Counted from the stretch's first letter, positions 1-7,749 are shown. The stretch: 10,555 nt of DNA from Bacteroidaceae bacterium (GCA_028709135.1 JAQVXN010000041.1:1-10555), one strand, 5' to 3'. Translations and numbers: made by a program. Notes: generated by a model not told the origin, from the sequence alone.

Positions 1-1060
1 CATCGAAATTCATAGCTTTTGTACAACCTACTTGAATCATAATATCAGCAAGTGCTTTTGATGTAACTCCAGCAGATAAAGAACTTCTGCCATCAACGAC
101 TAACATAACCATCTTTGTTTTGTTACGATTAAAACCAATAGCAGTACGAGGATTATTAACTACGAGATGATCCATGCTTGCATCAGTATTTAATACTTGT
201 CCATTAGATACAATAAGAGGAGAACCACCTAAACACTGCATCACATTCTTTACATTGGCTCCATCCATAGTCATAGTAATGGTCATTTTTAATTGTTTTC
301 CTTGTGTAAGAGATTTGACAAAACTTGCCATTGTTCCTTGTCCTGATAAAATAAATTTATTTTTTGGAATAATAGAATTACCTTTGTTTGATATAGGAGT
401 TCCATCTACAGTTAACATCACAGTGCGACCTGCCATTAATTTGTCTCCATTTGTTAGATAAACAACGACTTCAGAACCTCTGTTATCTGTTCCTGTAGTT
501 TCTCCGAATCTTTGACTATAAAGAACCAATGAATTATTGGAACGAGAAGTATTCATAGAAAATGTTCTACCTTCTATTGTACAAGTCATTTTAGGTGTAG
601 TAGCCAGGTAAGGAACATTATTATCATCTAATACAAAAGCTTGCCAGTTTGTATTGTTGTTACAGTAATATTCTCCATCAATAACAGTTGTACCAAGAGG
701 TTCTTTAGTACCTTCCATATTAAAGAAATCTGCATTTATACCAGCAAAATAAGAAACTTGCGGAGTGGTATGTTCTTTTGCCATAATTGAAACTGGTTGT
801 GCAGCATATATTTTATCTTTTGCCATTACAGCACGAAGTTTTACATACGGATTTTTAAGATCTGTTGTCATATAAAAGACGCGCAATTTAGAAGGTCCTG
901 TAAGGATTAATGAAGTTTGAGTAGTTCCTGGACCAATTTGATTATAAAAAAGTGTATCAACTTGATAACTTTCTCCACGAATAGACCATTTTAGTGCATA
1001 AGATTGTGTACAAAATAATGAGAGTAGAATTAGAATACTAAAATAAAAATGTTTTTGCAT
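1..1060 (-). CDS. Secreted phosphodiester glycosidase, NAGPA domain (C-terminus cut by window edge)
   Basis: My reverse-strand translation from the ATG at 1060 gives 353 residues with no stop before the window edge. Residues 1-22 form a Sec signal peptide: hydrophobic core ILILLSLF, cleavage likely after SYA. The mature part matches the NAGPA family (N-acetylglucosamine-1-phosphodiester alpha-N-acetylglucosaminidase type). Visible motifs are GINADFF (107-113), LGGSPLIVSNG (277-287), NPRTAIGF (303-310), VVDGRS (321-326) and, at the edge, MNFD(G) (349-353), the start of the family's usual N-x-D-G-G-G-S motif. The family hydrolyses sugar-1-phosphate phosphodiesters; the bacterial substrate is unknown here. 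The ATG follows the GH5 stop by 27 bp on the same strand, so co-transcription is likely. The upstream sequence is AT-rich with no Shine-Dalgarno site, normal for Bacteroidetes. Probably only the last few dozen residues are missing. Family call is firm, substrate is open. Confidence 0.88.
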   Translation of the reverse strand, partial: MQKHFYFSILILLSLFCTQSYALKWSIRGESYQVDTLFYNQIGPGTTQTSLILTGPSKLRVFYMTTDLKNPYVKLRAVMAKDKIYAAQPVSIMAKEHTTPQVSYFAGINADFFNMEGTKEPLGTTVIDGEYYCNNNTNWQAFVLDDNNVPYLATTPKMTCTIEGRTFSMNTSRSNNSLVLYSQRFGETTGTDNRGSEVVVYLTNGDKLMAGRTVMLTVDGTPISNKGNSIIPKNKFILSGQGTMASFVKSLTQGKQLKMTITMTMDGANVKNVMQCLGGSPLIVSNGQVLNTDASMDHLVVNNPRTAIGFNRNKTKMVMLVVDGRSSLSAGVTSKALADIMIQVGCTKAMNFD

Positions 1061-1087
1061 GATAATATATTATATTAAATCGAAATT

Positions 1088-2227
1088 TCATTTAACTAAA
1101 ACCTTTAATAGGGCAGGATTTGTTAGACTTCCGTCTTGCCATTTGCAAAAACCAAAACCTGATTTATATTCCCAATACGCATGCGGAATATGTAATTCAT
1201 TAGCTAGATCAACTACATCGTTAATCCATGCCAATCTTGAGGTTTCTCCTACGCTTGGTAAACATCCGAATTCACCTAAATATAGAGTTAATCCTTTATC
1301 ATGAGCTACTTGTATAGCTTTTTCCCATCTTTTACGCATCCATTTTTTATCAAATGTCTGATTATAGAACCATCTAACCTGTTCCTGTTCTTTTTTATTA
1401 AGTTTTTCAAAATCGTTTGTAGAAATAGGACTACCGGGATATTGTACATGACTCAAACGAATATTTTTTAAATCAGTCCAATTTGCCGTATAATGTGTGA
1501 GAATCATAGGTTCATAAAAGTGAAAAGTAAGCATAATATTTGGATCTCCATTTGGAATGGCAAGAGCTGGCATGTGGTCTGCACTGTCCCACATATTAGA
1601 AGCTAACACAAGTACTCTTTTTTTATTAATTTGACGCAAAGCAGCAATAACTTTTGTTTCTACTTTATTCCAGTCTTCATCTTTTTTTGCAACAGGTTCG
1701 TTCATAATTTCAAAAGCCAAAAGCTTTTCAGAATATTTGTTTAAATATTTTGCTGCGGTAATCCAAAGCTTACACATTTTGTTTTGTTCAGCTTCTGAAG
1801 TGAAGAGGATATTCTCTTCATTATTGTTGAAATTATGAGAACGCAGAATGTGGAGATCAAAGATAACTTTAAGATTATATTTTTTACACCAATTAATGAC
1901 GTTTTCGGCAAGTCCCATAGTTTCCATATCAAGAGTTCCGTCTTCATGAAAGAGTTGTTCTTCATCAACAGGTAGTCTAAAGTGATCGAAACCCCAGTTT
2001 GCTAACTGTTTTACTTCTTTTTCTGTAAATGCATTTTTGCGTGCTTCTCCCCTTATTCCGCTTTGTGAAAGCCAAATAGCAATGTTCACACCACGTTTGA
2101 TTTTGAAATTTGTTTTATCAACTTTTTGAAAAGCATTTGCATTGACCATATTAAATGGAATAGCGAGTAAAAGTGCTAAAATAAACTGAAAGCAATAAAT
2201 GTGTTTTTTTGTTTGAGTTTTCATCAT
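1088..2227 (-). CDS. Secreted glycoside hydrolase family 5 (cellulase-like) enzyme
   Basis: A complete 379-residue protein. Residues 1-30 are a Sec signal peptide (n-region KTQTKK, hydrophobic FILALLLAIPF, cleavage likely after VNA). The rest is one GH5 TIM barrel: RGVNIAIWLS (45-54, strand 1), FDHFRLPVD (80-88), FDLH (123-126), AFEIMNEP (171-178) with the acid/base candidate Glu177, FHFY (235-238) with the conserved His/Tyr pair, YLGEFG (316-321) with the nucleophile candidate Glu319, and AYWEY (350-354) with the substrate-platform Trp352. GH5 enzymes are retaining endo- or exo-beta-glycosidases acting on beta-glucans, mannans and related polymers; I cannot assign the subfamily or substrate. 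No carbohydrate-binding module is present, so it is a single-domain periplasmic or secreted enzyme. It is the first gene of a unit with the NAGPA gene downstream. Tandem ATG codons (2227 and 2224) make the exact start uncertain by one residue. Confidence 0.93.
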   Translation of the reverse strand: MMKTQTKKHIYCFQFILALLLAIPFNMVNANAFQKVDKTNFKIKRGVNIAIWLSQSGIRGEARKNAFTEKEVKQLANWGFDHFRLPVDEEQLFHEDGTLDMETMGLAENVINWCKKYNLKVIFDLHILRSHNFNNNEENILFTSEAEQNKMCKLWITAAKYLNKYSEKLLAFEIMNEPVAKKDEDWNKVETKVIAALRQINKKRVLVLASNMWDSADHMPALAIPNGDPNIMLTFHFYEPMILTHYTANWTDLKNIRLSHVQYPGSPISTNDFEKLNKKEQEQVRWFYNQTFDKKWMRKRWEKAIQVAHDKGLTLYLGEFGCLPSVGETSRLAWINDVVDLANELHIPHAYWEYKSGFGFCKWQDGSLTNPALLKVLVK

Positions 2228-2239
2228 CTTTTTTTGTTT

Positions 2240-2268
2240 GAAATATATTCTATAAAAAAGTTATCAAA
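2240..2268 (-). promoter_or_regulatory. Possible promoter for the GH5/NAGPA unit
   Basis: On the minus strand TTTG (2268-2265) is followed, after 17 bases, by TATATTTC (2247-2240). This is a seven-of-eight match to the Bacteroidetes -7 element TAnnTTTG with a -33-like TTTG. The spacer is shorter than the usual 19-21 bp, and the implied leader before the ATG at 2227 would be only a few bases, so this is a weak call. Confidence 0.25.
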
Positions 2269-2390
2269 TGTTCTTGCAAGTTTATACATTTAATACGGAA
2301 TGACAAAATAAAAATGATTGAATGGTTTATGACTTTGAAAATATTTTTTATAAATAGAAAAAGTAATATCTACAGATAGATGAAAAGTAT

Positions 2391-2398
2391 TATATTTG
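2391..2398 (+). promoter_or_regulatory. -7 promoter element (TATATTTG) for the large glycosidase-like gene
   Basis: TATATTTG is a full match to the Bacteroidetes sigma-ABfr -7 consensus TAnnTTTG. No clear TTTG is visible at the -33 position. It would give a leader of about 115 bases before the start codon at 2520, within the divergent region between the two transcription units. Confidence 0.42.
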
Positions 2399-2412
2399 CA
2401 AAGAAATGTATT

Positions 2413-2436
2413 TCACCAATAAAGTTAATGTGGTGA
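2413..2436 (+). promoter_or_regulatory. Inverted repeat in the leader of the large glycosidase-like gene
   Basis: TCACCA (2413-2418) and TGGTGA (2431-2436) are exact inverted repeats separated by 12 bases, followed directly by a T-rich stretch (TTTGTTTCTTGTTT, 2437-2450). It lies just downstream of the expected transcription start set by the 2391-2398 element. It could be a weak hairpin in the mRNA leader (attenuator-like) or an operator half-site pair. Six base pairs are few, so chance is possible. Confidence 0.22.
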
Positions 2437-2519
2437 TTTGTTTCTTGTTTAGGCTTGTTGAATGGAAAGCATAAATACAAAAAGTAACCTATAATAATAA
2501 TTTCAAGAATTTAATTAGA

Positions 2520-5384
2520 ATGATTACAAAGATAAATCGTAATCTCTTTGGAGGTGTGATGATGATCCTTTGTTCCTTTTGCTTTCAAAGTGTAAAGAGT
2601 CAAGAAATTATTTTGACAAGTGATCGGCAATTGACCGATATTGCTGAAAATCCTGACAAGAAAATAGATAATACACTGGGACTAAATAAAAATTTTGAAA
2701 GTCTCCGAGATGTAGTTAATCGTGCAAAACGACAAAAATCTAATTACATTTCTGTTGCTTTTGACGAATTTTTTAGACAGTATCGTGATGATAAGAATAC
2801 AGAACGTAATCTTACTCCCGATATGGACGAATATGTTGAAAAAATAGCCAAAGTAAGTCATTTTGTTGATAAAGAGGGAAAAGGAATTGGACTCGAACTG
2901 AGTTTACTTAGTCCGCTTGAATTAGGACAAGCCTATAAGCGTCAAACAGGAAAGTCAGGACGATGGTATGCATTTAAGGTAGGTAGTCGCAATCCTAAAA
3001 ATGGAAAATTTTCTTTGGAAATGTGGCAACAAACGCAATGGACGAATAATAAGGGAGAAACGCCTGTAAAATTGATAGGCCTTAAGGCTTATGCATTTCG
3101 CGAAAGAAGCGTAAGCAACACACAAAAAGCTGTAGACCCTGAAGATATAAAGGAATTGAAGAATATAAAAGTAGAAGTTTTGGACTCTTTGACTTCTGCA
3201 GATGGTGTTACTCCGCAGAGACGACTTCTCATTTCAGGGGAAGAAAACAGTTTTACTGGGTTTAATCGCGTGCTTGTTCTTCTTGAATTTGAAACACAAG
3301 AAATGGATTATTTTGCTTCAGATGCACTTCCTTTTTTAAAAAATGTTTTAAAAAAATATCATGACAAAGGTATAAACCTTAAAGCTCTTTACAGTGACGA
3401 GATGCATATTCAGCAAGATTGGAACTATTTTGGTCATCATGAAGATGGACAAATGAATATGCGGTATTTAACTCCAAGTATGATTGAGCAATTCTGTAAG
3501 AATTTTGGACAAAGTTTTGATGAACGTTATTTTCTTTATTTTGTGAATCAACCACCATTTTTCCTTCCTTTTGCCAATTCCGTTGTTAATGTAGAATACG
3601 TGTTGGGAGATAAACCCATTGATGTGCAACGTACGTATTTGATGAGGGACAATTATTACAGAATGTTGAATAACCAAGTTGTTGATTTGTTTAATGCTGC
3701 CAAACATTATGGTGAAAAACTTTTTGGTCATGAATTGCGTACGAGTGCGCATTCTTCTTGGGCAGAATCTCCAACGATAGATCTTTGGTATACGCCGACA
3801 AGTACTTATTCTTCCAATTACGAATATACACCCAATTTTATTTGGAGCAACACGGTACACCAGGCTTCTGCTGCTTGTTACGATTATTTTAAGTGGGGAG
3901 AATATTTGCAGCCTACCGGTAATGATTTTTGTGAATGTGGTTGGTTGGATCGAGACTATTATGGAGCTGCGATGGCCGCATCAATAGGTGTTATAAACAA
4001 ATATCCAAATGCTTATGCAGCGGCATGGGGAATGCCTGCTGCATCCTATGAGCGTCGCATGGCTATTAATTATGCTTTTGGCTGTCAACCACCTGCCAAT
4101 ATCCGTTTGTTGACAAATAATGTTATTCGTGATGTAGATGTATTAATGCTTTATCCGATGAATTTGGTTGCTGTCGATCCGCGTTTTGGAAGTTGGATGA
4201 CACAATATGGTTATGCAAATTATTTGACTTCTGATCAATTACTTAAGTTGGGATCTGTGACTTCTGATGGTCATTTAAAGGTATGTGAGAAACAGTATGG
4301 AACGGTTGTTATTCCCTTTGAGCCAATGCCTGAGCCTGGTTTGCTGACTTTCCTGAAGAAATTTGTTGCTGCAGGTGGTAAAGTGATTTGGTGCAGTGCT
4401 CCTCCTTTGATTGATAAGAGCGGAGCTGATTGTTCGATTGTATGGGAAAGTCTTTTTGGCATAAAATATGATCATTCGCTACAGATGGGAACTCCTGCTT
4501 CAGGTCATCATATTTCTTTTTGCGGATCTTTTGAAAAAGTTCCAATGCAGGAAGTGTTGTCTGATTTACTGCCAGATCATATTTATCCTGTACAACCTTT
4601 AACTGGTTCTGAAGTTGTGGCAACTGACGGAAAGCAAACGTTGGCAACACTGTTAAAATACCCAAGTGGAGGTATAGCTTGTTATTGCGGTTTTCGGCCA
4701 CGTGATGACCAAAGTCAAAGTTTAGGTTACGAAACTCGTACGATGTTCGAAATTCTTAATGCGTGTGGTGCTTATCCTTCTACAGGAAAGTTTAATGGTG
4801 TAAACGATAATCCCTCTTTTATTTCACGCACGTCGAACTATTTCGTATCGCGTTTTCCAAATGGTGCAACAATGGTAGTGAATCACTATCGTACACATGT
4901 TGAAAATTGGCCTGGTGGTTTTTCACGTAATGATAAGCAGGATGAGGAAATTCTTAAGAAGAATCCTCTTCCTACAGACTCTATGCGTCTTCAAAACGAA
5001 TATATAAATGGGCATCAAGTTAGTTATGAAGGTCGTTTGATGTTGGGTTTCAATGTAGATAACAATGTGTTGACTGCATTTTTGGGACAACGTTGTATGG
5101 GCATTACGGTGGATGGCAAAACTTATCATTTTGCTGCAGCTCCGCTGAATTCGATTTCTTTTGGTCCTGTTTCTGGAGATAAAAACCATTATCAACTCTT
5201 TGCTGACGGTCAACAAGATATCACAATTCCTTTGCGTTCCAATGTGAAAGCGGTAAATGTTTCTTGTGAAGGAGAAAAGATGACTGCTGTTCTTGATGGA
5301 AGCAATGTTAGAATATCGATGCCAAAAAAGTTTTATGGTCATGCAGTAGATCTTTTTATTTCTGGAGACAAAAGTTCAAAGTAA
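2520..5384 (+). CDS. Large exported glycoside hydrolase-like protein, GH42-like architecture, family not assigned
   Basis: 954 residues with a Sec signal peptide (KINRNLF n-region, hydrophobic MMILCSFCF, cleavage likely after VKS at 27). The layout resembles large retaining glycosidases. Residues about 55-520 look like a TIM barrel, with acidic motifs YSDEM (291-295, Glu294), VNVEY (356-360, Glu359) and SSWAESPTID (412-421, Glu415) as candidate catalytic positions. Aromatic, substrate-like stretches follow (WYTPTSTYSSNYEYTP, WGEYLQPTGNDFCECGWLD). Residues about 535-750 look like the alpha/beta middle domain of GH42-type enzymes (DVDVLMLYPMNLV; YGTVVIPFEPMPEPGLLTFLKKFVAAGGKVIW in 593-624). Residues about 760-950 are a predicted beta-rich C-terminal domain ending LFISGD. 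I do not recognise a specific CAZy family; the large Bacteroides pectin-degradation families such as GH138 or GH106-like proteins are possible but unproven. It heads a plus-strand group with the two GIN lipoprotein genes 103 bp downstream. The first ATG is favoured because it supplies the positively charged n-region; M14 is a poorer alternative. Confidence 0.72.
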   Translation: MITKINRNLFGGVMMILCSFCFQSVKSQEIILTSDRQLTDIAENPDKKIDNTLGLNKNFESLRDVVNRAKRQKSNYISVAFDEFFRQYRDDKNTERNLTPDMDEYVEKIAKVSHFVDKEGKGIGLELSLLSPLELGQAYKRQTGKSGRWYAFKVGSRNPKNGKFSLEMWQQTQWTNNKGETPVKLIGLKAYAFRERSVSNTQKAVDPEDIKELKNIKVEVLDSLTSADGVTPQRRLLISGEENSFTGFNRVLVLLEFETQEMDYFASDALPFLKNVLKKYHDKGINLKALYSDEMHIQQDWNYFGHHEDGQMNMRYLTPSMIEQFCKNFGQSFDERYFLYFVNQPPFFLPFANSVVNVEYVLGDKPIDVQRTYLMRDNYYRMLNNQVVDLFNAAKHYGEKLFGHELRTSAHSSWAESPTIDLWYTPTSTYSSNYEYTPNFIWSNTVHQASAACYDYFKWGEYLQPTGNDFCECGWLDRDYYGAAMAASIGVINKYPNAYAAAWGMPAASYERRMAINYAFGCQPPANIRLLTNNVIRDVDVLMLYPMNLVAVDPRFGSWMTQYGYANYLTSDQLLKLGSVTSDGHLKVCEKQYGTVVIPFEPMPEPGLLTFLKKFVAAGGKVIWCSAPPLIDKSGADCSIVWESLFGIKYDHSLQMGTPASGHHISFCGSFEKVPMQEVLSDLLPDHIYPVQPLTGSEVVATDGKQTLATLLKYPSGGIACYCGFRPRDDQSQSLGYETRTMFEILNACGAYPSTGKFNGVNDNPSFISRTSNYFVSRFPNGATMVVNHYRTHVENWPGGFSRNDKQDEEILKKNPLPTDSMRLQNEYINGHQVSYEGRLMLGFNVDNNVLTAFLGQRCMGITVDGKTYHFAAAPLNSISFGPVSGDKNHYQLFADGQQDITIPLRSNVKAVNVSCEGEKMTAVLDGSNVRISMPKKFYGHAVDLFISGDKSSK

Positions 5385-5487
5385 GAACAAGTTTGCCTCT
5401 GAAGATTTTTTAGAAAAAAGTACTGTTTTAGATGTTACAATTTGTGCTGTATTGCGTTTTACATATAGAAAATACAAATGAAAGCAG

Positions 5488-6402
5488 ATGATGGAAGTAA
5501 AAACGTTTTGTAAACTCACTTTAGGGTGCTTGTTGGTGTTGAATGTTTCAGCTTGTAAAAGTGATTCGACATCCAATGTAAAAGATGGTACTGTGGTTAT
5601 TTCAGGAAATTTGACCTACGATAAATTAAAGGATGCCCTGTCTCCTTTTGTGAATAAAAATGAATCAACAAAAGGATGGGAGACATCAAATGATTTTGTG
5701 ACAAAAACCATTCAAATTGATGAAAATCTAAGAACAATAGATGCATCTTGTGTTATAGATATTCTATTTGTTCAGTCTGAGAATCTGTCGGTTCGTATGG
5801 TAATTCCTAAAAAATGGGCCAATTACTATACAATGAAATATCGTAACGGATGTTTGGAAGCGGGGCAAGATGGAATGAAAAATGTAAGAATCAATGGAAA
5901 TCAGGATAGAGTGAAACTTTATGTATCTGCACCGAATCTTTCTGCTTTGAATCTTTCCGGAGCTAGTTCCGCGAAAATTGACAATTTGAAGCTTATTTCT
6001 GATTTTTTGGCAAATTGTTCCGGAGCTAGTAATATTGCTATAAAAAAATTGATAGGAGAGGGTAATTTGAAGATTGATTATTCTGGTGCCAGTAATTTTG
6101 CGGTAGAAGATGCAAGGGTAAGGACTGTTGAGGCTGACGTGAGTGGTGCATCAAATGTTTCATTAGGTACTTTGGAGGCTACAAAAGTTAGTGGAGACAT
6201 TTCCGGATGTTCGCATATTTACATAACGGGAGAATTTGATAAGATTTCAATGGATGTTTCAGGTGTTTCCAAGGCTACGTTAAGAGGTAAAGCCGACAGA
6301 GCTCAACTTAGTGCGAGCGGGATGTCTAAAATAAATATTAAGGATTTAATTTGTTCCAATGTTGATAAGGATACAAGTGGCATGTCGCATATTGAAAAAT
6401 AA
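5488..6402 (+). CDS. DUF2807 (GIN domain) lipoprotein, paralogue 1
   Basis: 304 residues. The N-terminus is a lipoprotein signal with lipobox V-S-A-C (Cys23) followed by KSDS, a hydrophilic start that could resemble Bacteroidetes surface-export tails. A short N-terminal segment (31-55, KDGTVVISGNLTYDKLKDAL) is shared with the next gene. Residues about 70-304 fit the DUF2807/GIN ('putative auto-transporter adhesin head') family. A ladder of SG-x-S turns recurs every 19-21 residues at 157, 178, 199, 219, 239, 258, 277 and 297 (SGAS four times, then SGCS, SGVS, SGMS, SGMS), as expected for stacked beta-strand rungs. The molecular function of the family is not settled; an envelope structural or adhesive role is inferred. 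Tandem ATGs: the paralogue aligns to the second (5491), so the true start may be one codon later. No strong terminator is seen after the preceding gene, so co-transcription is possible. Confidence 0.87.
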   Translation: MMEVKTFCKLTLGCLLVLNVSACKSDSTSNVKDGTVVISGNLTYDKLKDALSPFVNKNESTKGWETSNDFVTKTIQIDENLRTIDASCVIDILFVQSENLSVRMVIPKKWANYYTMKYRNGCLEAGQDGMKNVRINGNQDRVKLYVSAPNLSALNLSGASSAKIDNLKLISDFLANCSGASNIAIKKLIGEGNLKIDYSGASNFAVEDARVRTVEADVSGASNVSLGTLEATKVSGDISGCSHIYITGEFDKISMDVSGVSKATLRGKADRAQLSASGMSKINIKDLICSNVDKDTSGMSHIEK

Positions 6403-6523
6403 AGAATTTTTGATGTAAACGCCCTGTAACATTTTGTTTCTTAGAAAGAAAAGAATGCTTTTGATGTTGTATGGCGCATTGTTTGTGTTTTGATAATAGA
6501 AAAGAATATCAATACAAAATAGA

Positions 6524-7432
6524 ATGAAAATAAAAACGTTTTGTGAGCTTTGTCTGGGATTATTGTTGTTTTTGAATGTTTCTGGTTGTAAAAACGAACA
6601 ACCCTCTAATATAAAAGACGGAGCTGTAGTTATTTCTGGAGATTTGACTTACGATAAATTAATGGATGCTTTGGCCCCATTTGTGAAGAAAGATAATGAA
6701 TCTTTTATTAAGAATGAGGATGGTTTTACGATCCATAAAATTGCAGTTAGTCGTGATTTGAGAAAGATTTCGATTTCTAATGTGATAGACTTGGTGTTTA
6801 CACAATCAGATAAAGTGTCGGCAATTTTGAAAATTCCCGATGAATGGTCCAGATATTATCGTGCAAGTTATGCTGATGGAGTATTAAAAATCGGTACTCA
6901 ACAAAATACGTCTTTAAAAATGAACAATCATTCAGTTCATGTTAAACTTTACGTATCTGCTCCGAATCTTTCAGATCTCGATTTGTCTGGCGTTTGTACA
7001 GCTAAGTTGGAAGATATTAACACTCATTCAAATTTTAATATAAAGTGTTCTGGCGTAGGAAATGTTGCGATAAGAAGTCTTACAAATGCAGGAGTGTTAA
7101 AGATTCAAAGCGATGGTGCGAGCAATGTTGCCATAAAAACACTTAATGTGTCAAGTTTGGATGCTGACGTTTCCGGAGCTTCCAATTTATCGGTAGAAAG
7201 AATGGATACCAAAAATGTAAATGGTAATGTTAATGGCGCTTCCAACATATCGTTGAATGGATGTTGTGACCGTATTTTGATGATGGTTTCGGGAGCATCT
7301 AAGAGTCATTTGAGCGGAAAGGCAAATTTTGCAGAAATGAAAGCGAGTGGCATTTCTAAGATTGATCTGAATGGCTTCTTGTGTTCGAATATAAAGAAAG
7401 AAACAAGTGGAATGTCACAAATTAAAGATTAA
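6524..7432 (+). CDS. DUF2807 (GIN domain) lipoprotein, paralogue 2
   Basis: 302 residues, colinear with the preceding gene along its whole length: lipobox V-S-G-C (Cys22), then KNEQPSN, the shared segment KDGAVVISGDLTYDKL (31-46), the block VKLYVSAPNLS (140-150) that is identical in both, and an eight-step rung ladder at 155 (SGVC), 176 (SGVG), 197 (DGAS), 217 (SGAS), 237 (NGAS), 256 (SGAS), 275 (SGIS) and 295 (SGMS). The family is DUF2807/GIN. Rung turns 1-3 and 5 have drifted from SGAS here, whereas in paralogue 1 rungs 5-8 have drifted, so the copies diverged unevenly. It follows paralogue 1 by 121 bp; both leaders carry similar ATAGAAAA and AATACAAA words just before the start, suggesting the duplication included the leader. 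It is the last gene on the plus strand, before a candidate terminator at 7467-7502. Confidence 0.87.
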   Translation: MKIKTFCELCLGLLLFLNVSGCKNEQPSNIKDGAVVISGDLTYDKLMDALAPFVKKDNESFIKNEDGFTIHKIAVSRDLRKISISNVIDLVFTQSDKVSAILKIPDEWSRYYRASYADGVLKIGTQQNTSLKMNNHSVHVKLYVSAPNLSDLDLSGVCTAKLEDINTHSNFNIKCSGVGNVAIRSLTNAGVLKIQSDGASNVAIKTLNVSSLDADVSGASNLSVERMDTKNVNGNVNGASNISLNGCCDRILMMVSGASKSHLSGKANFAEMKASGISKIDLNGFLCSNIKKETSGMSQIKD

Positions 7433-7466
7433 TCTGTTAAAAACATCTCGTACAGATTTATAAAAG

Positions 7467-7502
7467 GAGAGGAAATGTTGTATACTTTCTCTCAGATTTT
7501 TT
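7467..7502 (+). terminator. Candidate rho-independent terminator after GIN paralogue 2
   Basis: GAGAG-G-AAA (7467-7475) pairs with TTTCTCTC (7486-7493) around a 10-base loop with one bulged G, giving an 8-bp stem. Three bases later comes TTTTTT (7497-7502). It sits about 35 bases after the stop codon at 7432. The stem is short, so termination may be partial. Confidence 0.5.
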
Positions 7503-7567
7503 CAGGCAAATTTATTCGTGATTAACCGATAGGGTTTGATTCCAATCAGATTGCGTTAAAAAACTTA

Positions 7568-7645
7568 TGACGCGGTGCGTCACAAAAGAAACGCGGTGCG
7601 TCACAAAAAAAACGCAGCGTGTCATAAATATGACGCAGTGCGTCA
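7568..7645. repeat. Four-copy 21-bp tandem array of a TGACGC-GCGTCA palindrome
   Basis: The core ACGC begins at 7570, 7591, 7612 and 7633, an exact 21-bp period. Outer units 1 (7568-7582, TGACGCGGTGCGTCA) and 4 (7631-7645, TGACGCAGTGCGTCA) are full 6-bp-arm palindromes around a 3-base centre. Unit 2 has a degraded left arm (GAAACGC). Unit 3 reads ACGCAGCGTGTCA, with the right arm altered. The linkers are A-rich (CAAAAGAA, CAAAAAAAA, TAAATA). GC-rich cores in AT-rich DNA stand out sharply from the surroundings. No unique spacers are present. Single GCGT (7553-7556) and ACGC (7658-7661) half-sites flank the array but are out of phase. Confidence 0.9.
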
Positions 7646-7749
7646 CGAACTTTTATTACGCATCTAAAATAATGTGTAGTTTTTTCTTTTGACCATTAAT
7701 AGATGAAAGTAATTCTAGAACATTATTAGGACAATGAGATTATTGTTGA

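Noticed and set aside
174..461. Plus-strand open frame of 95 codons
   Set aside because: It lies antisense to the NAGPA coding sequence, whose translation is clear and conserved in motif, and has no recognisable protein features.
3468..3860. Minus-strand open frame of 130 codons
   Set aside because: It is antisense to the glycosidase-like gene and its predicted residues show no domain or signal peptide; a shadow of the real frame.
4309..4701. Minus-strand open frame of 130 codons
   Set aside because: It is antisense to the middle domain of the same gene, with no supporting motif or upstream signal.
7429..7457. AATCTGT/ACAGATT inverted repeat at the end of GIN paralogue 2 as its terminator
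   Set aside because: The 7-bp arms are A/T-rich, the loop is long and no T-tract follows; the hairpin at 7467-7502 is a better candidate.
7538..7549. TGATTCCAATCA inverted repeat as an operator
   Set aside because: Only 5-bp arms with a 2-base centre in AT-rich DNA, so chance is likely, and it lies downstream of genes on both sides.
7568..7645. CRISPR array
   Set aside because: The units are contiguous 21-bp tandem copies with A-rich linkers and no unique spacers of the expected length, and no cas genes are in view.
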